Below, piece after piece: positions 47,284-56,368 of a stretch of 64,000 bases of DNA (position 1 is the first letter of the stretch; each line of letters opens with the position of its first letter). The notes under the pieces were generated by a model, which saw only the letters and a program-made list of their open reading frames with translations, had not been told where the DNA came from and did not search any database. Position numbers and translations under genes: made by a program. Source of the DNA: Xylanibacter ruminicola Ga6B6 (lineage in GTDB: Bacteria; Bacteroidota; Bacteroidia; Bacteroidales; Bacteroidaceae); assembly GCF_000687715.1 (NCBI RefSeq), contig NZ_JHXD01000002.1, forward strand, positions 62,001 through 126,000, in the 5' to 3' direction.

Positions 47284-49410
47284 TTACTTGGCACCAATCT
47301 CTTTAATCAGGCGGTCGGCTTTGCCCCAGCTTTCCATCATGTACAGCACGTAGCGGATATCAACGCCAATGCAGCGGGCCAGCTGCTTGTCGAAGAAGAT
47401 GTCAGAGCTCAGGCTGTCCCAGTTGCCGTCGAAAGCCAGGCCGATGAGCTCGCCCTTGCCGTTGAACATAGGCGAACCAGAGTTACCACCGGTGATGTCG
47501 TTGTTCGACAGGAAGCAAAGGTGCATCTTGCCTGTGGTTTTATCGGTATATTTACCAAAATCCTTCTTAGAGAGCAGCTGCTTCATGATAGGCTCGGCCT
47601 CGTAGTCGATAACGCCCTGCTCGCCGCGGTTCATCTTCTCAACAATGCTCTCGGCTGTGGTGTAATAGCCTGATGGCTTGCCGGCCAGCAGGTACTCGCC
47701 TACCTGACCGTACGAGAGGCGCATGGTAAAGTTGGCGTCTGAGTAGTTAGGCATATCCTCCTCCATGCGCAGCTTGGCGGCACACAGGTAGCGCTCCTGT
47801 ACGGCGATGCTGTCGTAAACCTCGGTAGCCTGGGCAATAATGTCGGCCAGGGTGTTGTTAAGACTCTCGCCAAAGGCCACGCCGGGATCCTTCTGGAAGC
47901 TCTTTTTGTTGATGAAGATCTTCTTACCGTTCTTCATCAGCTGCGACTTCTTAAACAGATAGTCGATATATTTCTGATAGTCGCCGCCAAAGTCGCGGTC
48001 AACCACCTGATAGAAGCTGGGCAGATACTGCTCCTCGACCTGAGTGCGATAGAACTTCATGGCTGCAGCCTGAATCTCCTTATCGGTAGCCTCGTCCCAC
48101 TCATCGCTATTATCTTTAAATTCGATGTACTGGCTCTTGGGCTTATTCTCGTCGCCCTTAACGATGGCGCCGTTCTGCGAGCGATAAGCGCGGCGTGTAA
48201 GCTCGTCGGCGCTACGGCCGCCAAAGGTTTCGCTAAAGTAGGTGAGTGCCTTAATGGCCTTGAACTGCTTGGCGTACAGGCGCTCCAGCAGGTCGAAGTC
48301 CAACTTGCCCTTCAGGAATCCCGTTGAATCCTGCCAGCAGCGTATCTTCTGCTCGAACTCAGCCTTCTGCTTAATCAATCCGATAGAATCGATACACTTG
48401 TTCATACCGATAGAGTTCTTCCAGTAGTTTGAGCTCTGGGCGTACTTTGAGTCGTACTTGATACGTACAGCCTCGTCGGCGCGCATGTGGCGGATCATAA
48501 TGTCCTGCTTAACCTCACGTGTTTTATAGCGTGGCTCGTTCTCAGCGTCGCGACGCTCGCGGATACCATAGCTTGAGAGGTAACGGTTGGTGCTGCCAGG
48601 ATAGCCGATGGTCATAGAGAACGAACCTGGCACATAACCTTGCAGCGATACAGGTGCCCACTTCTTTGGGTGGTAAGGCACGTTATCCTTTGAGTACTTG
48701 GCGGGGCCGCCAGTCTTTGGATCTACGTAGATGCGGAATACTGAGAAATCGCAAGTCTGTCGGGGCCACATCCAGTTGTCAGTCTCGCCACCAAACTTAC
48801 CCATCGACTTAGGCAGGGCGAATACCAGGCGTACATCCTCATAGTCGCGATAGGTAGTAAGGAAGTAGCGGTTACCCTCGTAGAAAGGCTTGAGCTCGAT
48901 GCGCAGGGTAGAATCCTGCTTGCGGATGTCCTTCAGCATAGCGTTCTCGATAGAATCTACAAACTGGGCGCGCTTGCTCTGTGGCTGGTTGTTAAGTCCT
49001 AATGAGTCGAGATAGGCTGTTACATCCTTCTGCTCAATCATAAAGCTTACAAACAGCCCCTCGTTGGGCAGCTCCTCTTCGAACGAGTTCGACACAAAGC
49101 CGTTAAGCATGTAATCGTGCTCAACGGTAGAGTGCGAGCGGATGGCCTCGAAACCGCAGTGGTGGTTGGTAAACACCAGTCCATCGGGCGATACTACTAC
49201 ACCCGAGCAGAATCCGCCAAAGTTTACCACGCAGTTCTTAACGGCATCGTCGCCATAATACAGTGCGCCATAAGGCAACTCATAGTTCTCCTGCTTCATG
49301 GTTTCGTAAACGGCATTGGGCAGGTTGTAAAGTGTCCACATGCCCTCGTCGGCGTGGACTTGATTTGCTAGTGCAACTAGACTTACTAGAGAAACTAGGA
49401 TTTTCTTCAT
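47284..49410 (-). CDS. S46-family dipeptidyl-peptidase (DPP7-like)
   Basis: 708 residues with a signal peptide (LVSLVALANQVHA), so periplasmic or surface. Trypsin-like elements: catalytic His in GLVFTNHHCGFEAI (near 83), Asp in ETDNWMWPRQTCDFSVF (near 220), Ser in GGNSGSPMFNGKGELIGLAF (near 650). The S1 residue 18 positions after the catalytic Ser reads Gly, in FDGNWDS; the corresponding position is Gly in DPP7 and Arg in DPP11, so a preference for hydrophobic rather than acidic P1 residues is inferred. It releases dipeptides from peptide N-termini. It starts ten bases after the flippase stop and is the last gene of that operon. Confidence 0.93.
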   Translation of the reverse strand: MKKILVSLVSLVALANQVHADEGMWTLYNLPNAVYETMKQENYELPYGALYYGDDAVKNCVVNFGGFCSGVVVSPDGLVFTNHHCGFEAIRSHSTVEHDYMLNGFVSNSFEEELPNEGLFVSFMIEQKDVTAYLDSLGLNNQPQSKRAQFVDSIENAMLKDIRKQDSTLRIELKPFYEGNRYFLTTYRDYEDVRLVFALPKSMGKFGGETDNWMWPRQTCDFSVFRIYVDPKTGGPAKYSKDNVPYHPKKWAPVSLQGYVPGSFSMTIGYPGSTNRYLSSYGIRERRDAENEPRYKTREVKQDIMIRHMRADEAVRIKYDSKYAQSSNYWKNSIGMNKCIDSIGLIKQKAEFEQKIRCWQDSTGFLKGKLDFDLLERLYAKQFKAIKALTYFSETFGGRSADELTRRAYRSQNGAIVKGDENKPKSQYIEFKDNSDEWDEATDKEIQAAAMKFYRTQVEEQYLPSFYQVVDRDFGGDYQKYIDYLFKKSQLMKNGKKIFINKKSFQKDPGVAFGESLNNTLADIIAQATEVYDSIAVQERYLCAAKLRMEEDMPNYSDANFTMRLSYGQVGEYLLAGKPSGYYTTAESIVEKMNRGEQGVIDYEAEPIMKQLLSKKDFGKYTDKTTGKMHLCFLSNNDITGGNSGSPMFNGKGELIGLAFDGNWDSLSSDIFFDKQLARCIGVDIRYVLYMMESWGKADRLIKEIGAK

Positions 49411-49420
49411 TTTTGCTATA

Positions 49421-50881
49421 TTATTTTTTGAATTTCTTTCCGATAACGGGCAGGCTGCTCAGCGGCATATCGGTTTTGATAATGCGGTAGATGAAGCCTA
49501 AAATCATCAGGCTGTTCCAGATGAGTGATGCCCAGGCAGGCAGTCGCTGCTCGCCCCATTTCATCAGGGCAAAGAAGGCGCCTGCGGCGATAAAGTAAAT
49601 AACGATATCCTTCATAGGATAGGGGATAGGGTTCTGCTTCTGACCAACCAGATAGCTCAGCACCATAGCTGTGCCGTAGCCAGCCAGTCCGCCCCACGCG
49701 CAGGCCCAGTAGCCTATCTGGGGGATGAAGATAACGTTAACGGCAAACAGCACAGCGCAGCCTGCCAGCGAGAACCAAGCGCCATAGATGGTCTTGTCGA
49801 TAAGCTTGTACCAGAACGACAAGTTGAAGTAGATGCCCATAAATATCTCGGCCATCATGACTATCGGCACAATGCCCAGTCCCTCGCGGAACTTGTCGCC
49901 CACCAGATACTTGAATATATCGATATAACCCATTACACACAGGAATGCCAACAGCGTAAAGATGATAAAGAACTTCATCGATTTGGCATACAGTTCCTTG
50001 CTGTTCTTATCCTTGGCCGAACCGAACACGATGGGCTCGTAGGCAAAGCGGAAGGCCTGGGTAATAAGGGCCATTATCATTGCAATTTTGATGCAGGCGC
50101 CATAGATACCTAACTGATGGCGACCCTCTTCAGAGTCGAGGATACGTGGTAGCAGAATCTGTCCGGCCACCTGGTTCAGTATGCCTGCAATACCCAGTAC
50201 CAGCAAAGGCCACGAATAGCTAAGCATCTGCTTGCACTTCTGACCGTCGAACTGCCACTTAAAGCCCACCAGCTCGCTGATGAGGCAGAACGAAATAATA
50301 GTGGTGCACAGCAGGTTGATGGCAAAGGCATAACCGATGTGTATCTGCCACTCGGGGTTGATCTTCGGCATCAGCCAGTAAGCCACCACATTCAGCGTAA
50401 CGCTCATAAATATAAAGAGCAACTTGAGCGATGCAAACTTAAGTGGCTTGTGCTTGTAGCGCAGATAGGCAAAGGGGATGGCCTGGAAGGCATCCTGTGC
50501 CACGGTAACAAACATCATGCCTACGTACCACTTGTGGTTGGGATAGTCGAGCACGCTGGCGATGGGGTTGATAAACAGCAGTACCAGCGCGGCAAACGTG
50601 AGGCAAACGCCACCAACCATCATAAGCGCCGTGCTGTACACGCGCATCTTGTCGCCCTCTTCCTTATTCATAAAGCGGAAGAAGGTGGTTTCCATACCAA
50701 ACGTAAGCAGCACCATCAACAGCGCTGTTTGGGCATAGATATCATTGTAGATGCCGTAATCGGCACAACTCTTCAGTGTATAGGTATAGAGTGGCACCAT
50801 CAGGTAGTTCAAGAATCTACCCACAATGCTCGAAAGGCCATAGATAGCCGTGTCTTTTGCTAATGATTTCAGATTTGCCAT
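49421..50881 (-). CDS. Polysaccharide/oligosaccharide flippase (Wzx-type, MOP superfamily)
   Basis: 486 residues with 12-14 hydrophobic segments across the whole length. The start MANLKSLAKDTAIYGLSSIV followed by GRFLNYLMVPLYTYTL is typical of this family, and FGMETTFFRFMNKEE is a known conserved block. It moves lipid-linked sugar units across the inner membrane for capsule, O-antigen or S-layer glycan synthesis. An open frame extends to 50974 but starts within the preceding gene. The gap to the SpmA/SpmB-like gene is 23 bases. Confidence 0.92.
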   Translation of the reverse strand: MANLKSLAKDTAIYGLSSIVGRFLNYLMVPLYTYTLKSCADYGIYNDIYAQTALLMVLLTFGMETTFFRFMNKEEGDKMRVYSTALMMVGGVCLTFAALVLLFINPIASVLDYPNHKWYVGMMFVTVAQDAFQAIPFAYLRYKHKPLKFASLKLLFIFMSVTLNVVAYWLMPKINPEWQIHIGYAFAINLLCTTIISFCLISELVGFKWQFDGQKCKQMLSYSWPLLVLGIAGILNQVAGQILLPRILDSEEGRHQLGIYGACIKIAMIMALITQAFRFAYEPIVFGSAKDKNSKELYAKSMKFFIIFTLLAFLCVMGYIDIFKYLVGDKFREGLGIVPIVMMAEIFMGIYFNLSFWYKLIDKTIYGAWFSLAGCAVLFAVNVIFIPQIGYWACAWGGLAGYGTAMVLSYLVGQKQNPIPYPMKDIVIYFIAAGAFFALMKWGEQRLPAWASLIWNSLMILGFIYRIIKTDMPLSSLPVIGKKFKK

Positions 50882-50904
50882 TTTTACTTCTTTATCTTTT
50901 TCCT

Positions 50905-52137
50905 TTATCCAAAGAACATGTATGCTATTGCGATGGCAGCGATGATGCCAGCCAGATCGGCTAACAGTCCGCAAGCCACAGCGTGGCGTGTTTTTACAAT
51001 GCCCACACTACCAAAATAAACTGCAAGAATGTAGAATGTGGTATCGGTAGAGCCCTGGAAAATACAACTCAGTCGACCTACAAACGAGTCGGCACCATAG
51101 GTGGTCATCGCGTCAACCATCATGCCTCGGGCACCACTGCCACTCAGCGGTTTCATCAGCGCAGTAGGTAGCGCACCAACAAAATCGGTATTGCCGCCGC
51201 AGGCCTCTACACCATATTTCACACCATCAATCAGCATGTCCATCGCACCCGAGGCACGGAACACACCAATGCCAACCAATATAGCTATCAGATAGGGAAT
51301 GATGCGTACGGCAGTAGTAAAGCCCTCTTTGGCGCCCTCGATAAACGCATCGTATACATTGATTTTCTTGCGAACGCCTGCCAGTATAAAGGCAATGATT
51401 ATCAGCATCAGCATGATGTTTGCTGCGCTGGTGCTCACTTTGTTCATCAGTATCGAGTCCATCTGTCCGAAGCCCCAGATAACTGTGGCTACCACCAGGG
51501 CTGCACCGCCAAGGGTAAGCAGCATGGTTTTATTGAGCAGATTTATCTTCTGGAAAAAGCTGGTAATGATGATACCCGCCAACGTAGAGAAGAACGTGGC
51601 CAGCAGGATGGGTATAAAAATATCCGTGGGCTGTGCGGCACCCATCTGAGCGCGATACACCAGGATGGATATCGGTATGAGTGTAAGTCCGCTGGTGTTC
51701 AGTACCAGGAACATTATCATTGGGTTGCTGGCTGTATCTTTTTTCTGGTTCAGATCCTGCAACTGCTCCATGGCCTTCAGACCTAAGGGCGTGGCGGCAT
51801 TATCCAATCCAAGCATGTTGGCAGCGATGTTCATAAATATCGAGCCCGTAACAGGATGCCCCTTGGGGATATCAGGAAACAGTTTGGTAAAAACAGGACT
51901 CAGCAGCTTGGCCAGCACGTTTACCACACCACCCTTCTCGCCTATCTTCATGATACCCAGCCACAGCGACAATACGCCCGTGAGGCCTAACGATATTTCG
52001 AAGGCGGTTTTCGACGAAGAAAACGTTGAATCCATCATGGCTGGGAATACATCAAAATCTCCCCAGAACACCAGTTTTATCACGGCAATCACAAATGCAA
52101 TGATAAAGAATCCTATCCAAATCCAATTAAGTACCAT
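50905..52137 (-). CDS. SpmA/SpmB-like nucleoside-recognition membrane protein (fused form)
   Basis: 410 residues, multi-spanning inner-membrane protein. The N-terminal half has SpmA-type blocks (IFMNIAANMLGLDNAATPLG, LKAMEQLQDLN) and the C-terminal half SpmB-type blocks (IEGAKEGFTTAVRIIPYLIA, GSGARGMMVDAMTTYGADSF), so both units are in one chain, as is common in Bacteroidetes. Although named for spore maturation in Bacillus, non-sporulating bacteria carry it; the role is not settled. The ATG at 52137 is chosen because the longer frame to 52209 crosses the -7 box at 52147-52154. Confidence 0.9.
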   Translation of the reverse strand: MVLNWIWIGFFIIAFVIAVIKLVFWGDFDVFPAMMDSTFSSSKTAFEISLGLTGVLSLWLGIMKIGEKGGVVNVLAKLLSPVFTKLFPDIPKGHPVTGSIFMNIAANMLGLDNAATPLGLKAMEQLQDLNQKKDTASNPMIMFLVLNTSGLTLIPISILVYRAQMGAAQPTDIFIPILLATFFSTLAGIIITSFFQKINLLNKTMLLTLGGAALVVATVIWGFGQMDSILMNKVSTSAANIMLMLIIIAFILAGVRKKINVYDAFIEGAKEGFTTAVRIIPYLIAILVGIGVFRASGAMDMLIDGVKYGVEACGGNTDFVGALPTALMKPLSGSGARGMMVDAMTTYGADSFVGRLSCIFQGSTDTTFYILAVYFGSVGIVKTRHAVACGLLADLAGIIAAIAIAYMFFG

Positions 52138-52146
52138 AACAGCGTG

Positions 52147-52154
52147 CAAAGATA
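52147..52154 (-). promoter_or_regulatory. -7 box (TATCTTTG) for the SpmAB-flippase-S46 operon
   Basis: The minus strand reads TATCTTTG. The start codon begins nine bases later, leaving almost no leader. Confidence 0.7.
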
Positions 52155-52189
52155 CAGTATTTTTCCGATATAAACAAGCATTATAGCTA

Positions 52190-52227
52190 ATAAAAACAAA
52201 AGAGAGCACCTGCTCACGCAGACGCTC
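52190..52227 (-). terminator. Terminator hairpin, copy 1 (end of the candidate small RNA)
   Basis: On the minus strand GAGC-GT-CTGC, loop GTGA, GCAG-GT-GCTC, then a T-rich tail. Nearly the same hairpin occurs 180 bases away at 52385-52408. Confidence 0.7.
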
Positions 52228-52295
52228 ACTTTAATTTTAGTTTGTTTAAGTATTTGATGCAAAGTAATTGGTTAAGAAACCAGTTTACTTAATTC
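52196..52295 (-). ncRNA. Candidate small RNA of about 100 nucleotides
   Basis: On the minus strand a TATTTTTG -7 box (52302-52309) is followed by a strong hairpin (AAGTAA-AC-TGGTT, loop TCTT, AACCA-A-TTACTT; plus coordinates 52262-52290) and then by the hairpin terminator at 52204-52227. There is no open frame of usual size. The layout promoter-hairpin-terminator fits an independent small RNA. It matches no RNA family I can name; expression is unproven. Confidence 0.45.
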
Positions 52296-52301
52296 ACCGT
52301 G

Positions 52302-52309
52302 CAAAAATA
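52302..52309 (-). promoter_or_regulatory. -7 box (TATTTTTG) of the candidate small RNA
   Basis: The minus strand reads TATTTTTG with TTG about 18 bases upstream in TTGGCGGTG, a plausible -33 element. Confidence 0.45.
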
Positions 52310-52379
52310 CTAAAAATAGTGCACCGCCAATGATTATTGTTGTTAAAAATCATTAAACAGTCATCTTTTATTAAAAACA

Positions 52380-52410
52380 GAAGAGCACCTGCTCCCGCAG
52401 ATGCCCTCCC
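52380..52410 (-). terminator. Terminator hairpin, copy 2 (end of the first LruC gene)
   Basis: GGGC-AT-CTGC, loop GGGA, GCAG-GT-GCTC on the minus strand, followed by a T-rich tail; one stem mismatch. It is a near duplicate of the hairpin at 52204-52227 and lies 40 bases after the stop of the gene ending at 52452. Confidence 0.7.
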
Positions 52411-52451
52411 CAACATTTTATTAAAGTCTTATTTAAATTGTATGATAACTC

Positions 52452-54776
52452 TTATTTCTTAACTAACTGAACCTTGGTGAATACAAGATTTGACTTAAAT
52501 GACATCAAACCACCCTTCTTGAGTCGTTCAATCATTGTCTGATCCAATACAATATCCTGATAACCTAAGGTTGATAAAGTTTGGCCACTAGTGGTATCCT
52601 TTATATAATCGCAGATAACTTCCCAAGAAGTATTATCCAAATTGAATTGCCACCAAGTGCCACTTGATATTATAGTGGCCGTTATTCTTAGATAATCACC
52701 AGGATTAGCGTCATCAAACTTGTCGCCATTGCCAGTGTATATCGTAGCCCAATTGTTATTTGTGTCGTTTGATCCACTCCAAATATCAATAATCTGTGCA
52801 TTGCCACTAGTTGTCTTATTGGTATTATCGTATGTTACGCGGAGCAGTTTGAAGCCTTCGCCCCAAAGGCGCATACCGTTTGCCTTGAAGTTTGCTGCGG
52901 TTGTGGCATTCAAGGTCAACTCGAAATAGCTGCTCAGGCTTGAGTTACTATAAACACAACCTTCGCTCCATCTGCTATCACCCAGGTTGGATGCGTCCCA
53001 AGTGTTGCCATAAGTGGCTTTTACCTGGAAGTATCCACTGGCCACACCATAGAATCGGATAACAGTTCCAGCACCAACCTCAGAGAAGCTGCTGGCTGGG
53101 ATTTCTACAGCATAAGCACCATCCCAACCAATAAAGTCGTTGTTACCTGTCCAAATGGTAGTTTCGCTGCTCGATGGTGTAACATCATAGGTGGTGCTCG
53201 ATGAGCTGTTCTGGGTGTCCTTAATATATGTGTACTGGTTGTACTGATCGGTCTTCAGACTATCGGGCACATTATTCAGCGGATACAGCTTCTCATCAAC
53301 ACCATCGTTCCATGGGTCAACTCTGTTTTCAACATACGATGTAAAGCCGCTATAGGCTTCTGTAATATCTGTGCGCTCGTAAGGCCAACGGGTTCCGGGG
53401 GGCACACAAATCTTATGAGGTGCTTCGCCCGTATTGGCAGTAAGCTCGTAAGTGGCTGTAGATGAGCGCACAAAAATGTTAATTTTGCTAAGGCTTGCCT
53501 CGCTTCTAGAGTTAAATGTGTAAATGATGGTTTGTGCTGCAAGACCCTCGGTGTGCGGAGTGGCATAGTCGAGACTGGAATTGCAGGTATTAATCAGCAC
53601 ATTATTTGCTGTACTTGGCACAAACAGACTGTGAATAGGCTGATTGCTTTGGTTGAACCACACTTCGTATTCGCCTCCTGCTGCAAGTGGTGTAAGCTTT
53701 GCATAGTAGCGGTGGGTGGGGTCGGCCGAGTATGCGCTTTCTGTGCCATCGGCATTCTTTATAATCTTATATTCGTCAACAATTCTTGCATCGAATACCA
53801 AGTCGTTATAGTCGAAGTCTCTTCTGTTTGATGAGCTACCTAAGTCCTCGCAGAATACCCACTTGTGCACTAATACATGCTGTTTGGTGTAAACCTCGGT
53901 ACTGCTTGTATTTTGATTAATGTTGCCGCCAGTAGAGCTGCCAGAACCAACAGCAGTAGCAGGGCTGATTCTTACAATCCAATCGTTATATATCCAGTCG
54001 CGGGCAACGTCCATGTTTTTATTAGCCTCTTGTCCGGCTGGGTGCGATGCACAGAAGTCGAAGCCTACGTAATAGTATCCGGCCAGCGATGCATCTATAT
54101 CTGCTCCAGCAATGATAAAGTATTCAAAGTGGTCTTTGCTATCTAAGGTGTTATGATATCCAAACTGGTTGTTGGCCGATGCGCTGGTACCCATATTAAG
54201 CATCAGGGTAGTACCAATATATTGCTGATGGGTTTCATCATCGGTAGAAACAGTGGTGTTGGTGCCATTGTTAAAGTTGTTTACATGCTCGTAATAATTA
54301 CTATTACCACTGGTGTTATAGGCAATAATTTTGTTCATCTTTGTATGTATATCACCAGTGTTCTGGCCGTAGCCATCATAGTACGAGTTGTTGCTCTGGT
54401 GTACTTGGTGTACCCAGTAGTTGTTCCAATTAATGGTAATAGCATTTGTTTGGTTTTCGCGTTTTACGCTAAATGCTGTCAATACTTTCGCTGCTTCGTC
54501 GGAAGTAACATTAACGGGACGTTGCCAGTTTTGATACCACAAGTTTCCATTAACGCTGGCAGCACGCGTAGTGGCTGTTACGCTTGCAAGACTTGCTTCG
54601 GCAAATCCCCAGTCCTGGTTGGGATTGGGAGTTCCGTAGAATTTTTCAAAATTCTCGGCAAATATAGCCTTCTTTGCTTCTTCCGGGCTGCTGTAGTTTT
54701 CCATGTCGTTTTGGCAACTGGTATTAAATACCATGCCAACCAGAGCCAATGCTCCTGTTATCAAATACTTCTTCAT
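52452..54776 (-). CDS. LruC/DUF4842-type surface lipoprotein A
   Basis: 774 residues. A lipobox (GMVFNTSC) makes it a lipoprotein. The N-terminus has the NPNQDWGFA block shared with lipoprotein C. The LruC hallmark is WVFCEDLGSSSNRRDFDYND then LVFDARIV near residues 310-335; the DxDxND core resembles a calcium loop. The C-terminal 230 residues look like two beta-sandwich modules, each containing an IWTGNNDFIGWDGAYAVEIP- or IWSGSNDTNNNWATIYTG-type start, suggesting carbohydrate binding. Divergent from lipoprotein B. Probably a surface or extracellular-matrix component; function inferred. Confidence 0.82.
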   Translation of the reverse strand: MKKYLITGALALVGMVFNTSCQNDMENYSSPEEAKKAIFAENFEKFYGTPNPNQDWGFAEASLASVTATTRAASVNGNLWYQNWQRPVNVTSDEAAKVLTAFSVKRENQTNAITINWNNYWVHQVHQSNNSYYDGYGQNTGDIHTKMNKIIAYNTSGNSNYYEHVNNFNNGTNTTVSTDDETHQQYIGTTLMLNMGTSASANNQFGYHNTLDSKDHFEYFIIAGADIDASLAGYYYVGFDFCASHPAGQEANKNMDVARDWIYNDWIVRISPATAVGSGSSTGGNINQNTSSTEVYTKQHVLVHKWVFCEDLGSSSNRRDFDYNDLVFDARIVDEYKIIKNADGTESAYSADPTHRYYAKLTPLAAGGEYEVWFNQSNQPIHSLFVPSTANNVLINTCNSSLDYATPHTEGLAAQTIIYTFNSRSEASLSKINIFVRSSTATYELTANTGEAPHKICVPPGTRWPYERTDITEAYSGFTSYVENRVDPWNDGVDEKLYPLNNVPDSLKTDQYNQYTYIKDTQNSSSSTTYDVTPSSSETTIWTGNNDFIGWDGAYAVEIPASSFSEVGAGTVIRFYGVASGYFQVKATYGNTWDASNLGDSRWSEGCVYSNSSLSSYFELTLNATTAANFKANGMRLWGEGFKLLRVTYDNTNKTTSGNAQIIDIWSGSNDTNNNWATIYTGNGDKFDDANPGDYLRITATIISSGTWWQFNLDNTSWEVICDYIKDTTSGQTLSTLGYQDIVLDQTMIERLKKGGLMSFKSNLVFTKVQLVKK

Positions 54777-54823
54777 ATCGCAGACTTTAATAAATTGTTA
54801 CGTAACTGTTTCGATTTTCGGTG

Positions 54824-54831
54824 CAAAGATA
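54824..54831 (-). promoter_or_regulatory. -7 box (TATCTTTG) for LruC lipoprotein A
   Basis: The minus strand reads TATCTTTG, 47 bases before the ATG at 54776. Confidence 0.65.
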
Positions 54832-54917
54832 CCATTTTTTTCGATTGTTTGTATCTGTTTGATGGTTAAAATCTGTAAATATTACAGAAATATGCACTGT
54901 TGATAGAGATATTTTTG

Positions 54918-54925
54918 TAATTTTG
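54918..54925 (+). promoter_or_regulatory. -7 box (TAATTTTG) for LruC lipoprotein B
   Basis: Exact TAnnTTTG match, 21 bases before the ATG at 54947. An in-frame TTG at 54923 lies inside the box and is not a start. Confidence 0.6.
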
Positions 54926-54946
54926 GCCACAAAAACAGATAGTATT

Positions 54947-56275
54947 ATGCGTAAAAGTCTGATTATTACACTTATAGCAGGTGCGATGGCAATGCTTGGA
55001 GTAGCCTCATGCAGCAAGAATGTTTACGATGAGGAAACCCATCGCCAGCTGATAAAATATTTCTCGGCAGTGGATAGTGTCGACCAGCAGCATATGTGGA
55101 TGCTTTCTGAGTTTAAAAGCTATCGCTACCAGGTGCCGTCGGGCAACTACCAGCAGCTGCGTATCTATTCGGCCAACCCACTCACCAGTAGTAAGGCCGA
55201 ACTGATGCACCAGATATTCGTTTCGGGCAATCAGTCGGGTGTGCTCTCGGTTGATGTGCCTTACCAGATTACTACGCTTTATGCAGCAATTGTTGATGCC
55301 AGCGGCAATCTTACGGTTACATCGTTCCCCGCATCGCAGGCATCTACTGAAACATTTGATTTTACAAGTGCAACTACGGGTAAGGCTGTAACATCTGCCC
55401 TTCAAACCTATACTTATTTGTTTGAAGAGAATTACCCAGAGCCGGGCGATTATGATTACAACGATGTGGTTTTGCGTGTGTCGCAGCAGCGTACCGCTGT
55501 TAACCAGATAACAGTAACTGTAACACTCTCGGCTGTTGGCGCTGCTAAGCAGATTGCCGGCTGTATCCGACTGGTGGGTTATTCGTACGATACTGTCGAT
55601 TCGGTTTATACCACCACGGGTGTAACATTTAATGATGGCATTAACGACCAGACACTCTATCCGTTTGGCGACATTTTTAGCGATAAAACGGTGGCTCACT
55701 CGCTGCTGATGAAGGGACGCAACCAGGAGGCTGTGCTTAACCTGTTTTGCGATGCCCACTGGGCTATGGCGTTTAACCTCGACGCCGATTATGGACTATT
55801 TACCCGTAAGAAATATAACGTCATAGATCCTAATAGCGATAGCTATAATACCGATATTTATCAAACCCGTGCTACCCGTACACTTAGCTATGTGGTAACG
55901 TTTAAGAACGATGATTATACCATAAGTCGCCTGGATAACTTTACGCTTAACGATATCGACCCATTTATTATTACATATTATAATGGTGGCAACTGGGAAA
56001 CGCATGTTGAGCAGTTTAAGTCGGCTAAGGTGCTTGCCAATTATTCGGTAGCATCATTTAAGGATCTGCCTTGGGCATTGATGGTGCCTACTGGCGATTT
56101 CCGTTACCCCCTTGAAGGCAATGAGATGGGCTATAGAAAGCGTGTGGAATCGGGTGCAGTAGCCATGATAGGTGCTTACACTACCACAGGGCATAGTTTT
56201 GGCGAGTGGGCCGAGGACCACACACGGTTCCTCGATTGGTATCTCTATCTTACCAATGCATCAATGGTATATTGA
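54947..56275 (+). CDS. LruC-domain lipoprotein B
   Basis: 442 residues. The lipobox is in MAMLGVASCSK. The LruC core appears early: YLFEENYPEPGDYDYNDVVL near residues 155-175, followed by beta strands (TVTVTLSAVGAAKQIAGCIR) and a C-terminal half ending FGEWAEDHTRFLDWYLYLTN, a block common at the end of these proteins. It is divergent from lipoprotein A and convergent with lipoprotein C, with a strong terminator after it. Confidence 0.82.
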   Translation: MRKSLIITLIAGAMAMLGVASCSKNVYDEETHRQLIKYFSAVDSVDQQHMWMLSEFKSYRYQVPSGNYQQLRIYSANPLTSSKAELMHQIFVSGNQSGVLSVDVPYQITTLYAAIVDASGNLTVTSFPASQASTETFDFTSATTGKAVTSALQTYTYLFEENYPEPGDYDYNDVVLRVSQQRTAVNQITVTVTLSAVGAAKQIAGCIRLVGYSYDTVDSVYTTTGVTFNDGINDQTLYPFGDIFSDKTVAHSLLMKGRNQEAVLNLFCDAHWAMAFNLDADYGLFTRKKYNVIDPNSDSYNTDIYQTRATRTLSYVVTFKNDDYTISRLDNFTLNDIDPFIITYYNGGNWETHVEQFKSAKVLANYSVASFKDLPWALMVPTGDFRYPLEGNEMGYRKRVESGAVAMIGAYTTTGHSFGEWAEDHTRFLDWYLYLTNASMVY

Positions 56276-56289
56276 TTATCTCATACAAA

Positions 56290-56340
56290 TGACAAAAAGG
56301 TGGAGGGGCGTTCACATCGCGTGGACACCCCTCCTTTTTC
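56290..56340. terminator. Bidirectional terminator between convergent LruC genes
   Basis: GGAGGGG near 56304-56310 pairs with CCCCTCC near 56328-56334 with an inner stem; T-run on the plus strand and A-run on the other side. Confidence 0.8.
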
Positions 56341-56368
56341 AATTTGACTTATAATAGAGTTTGAAAAA

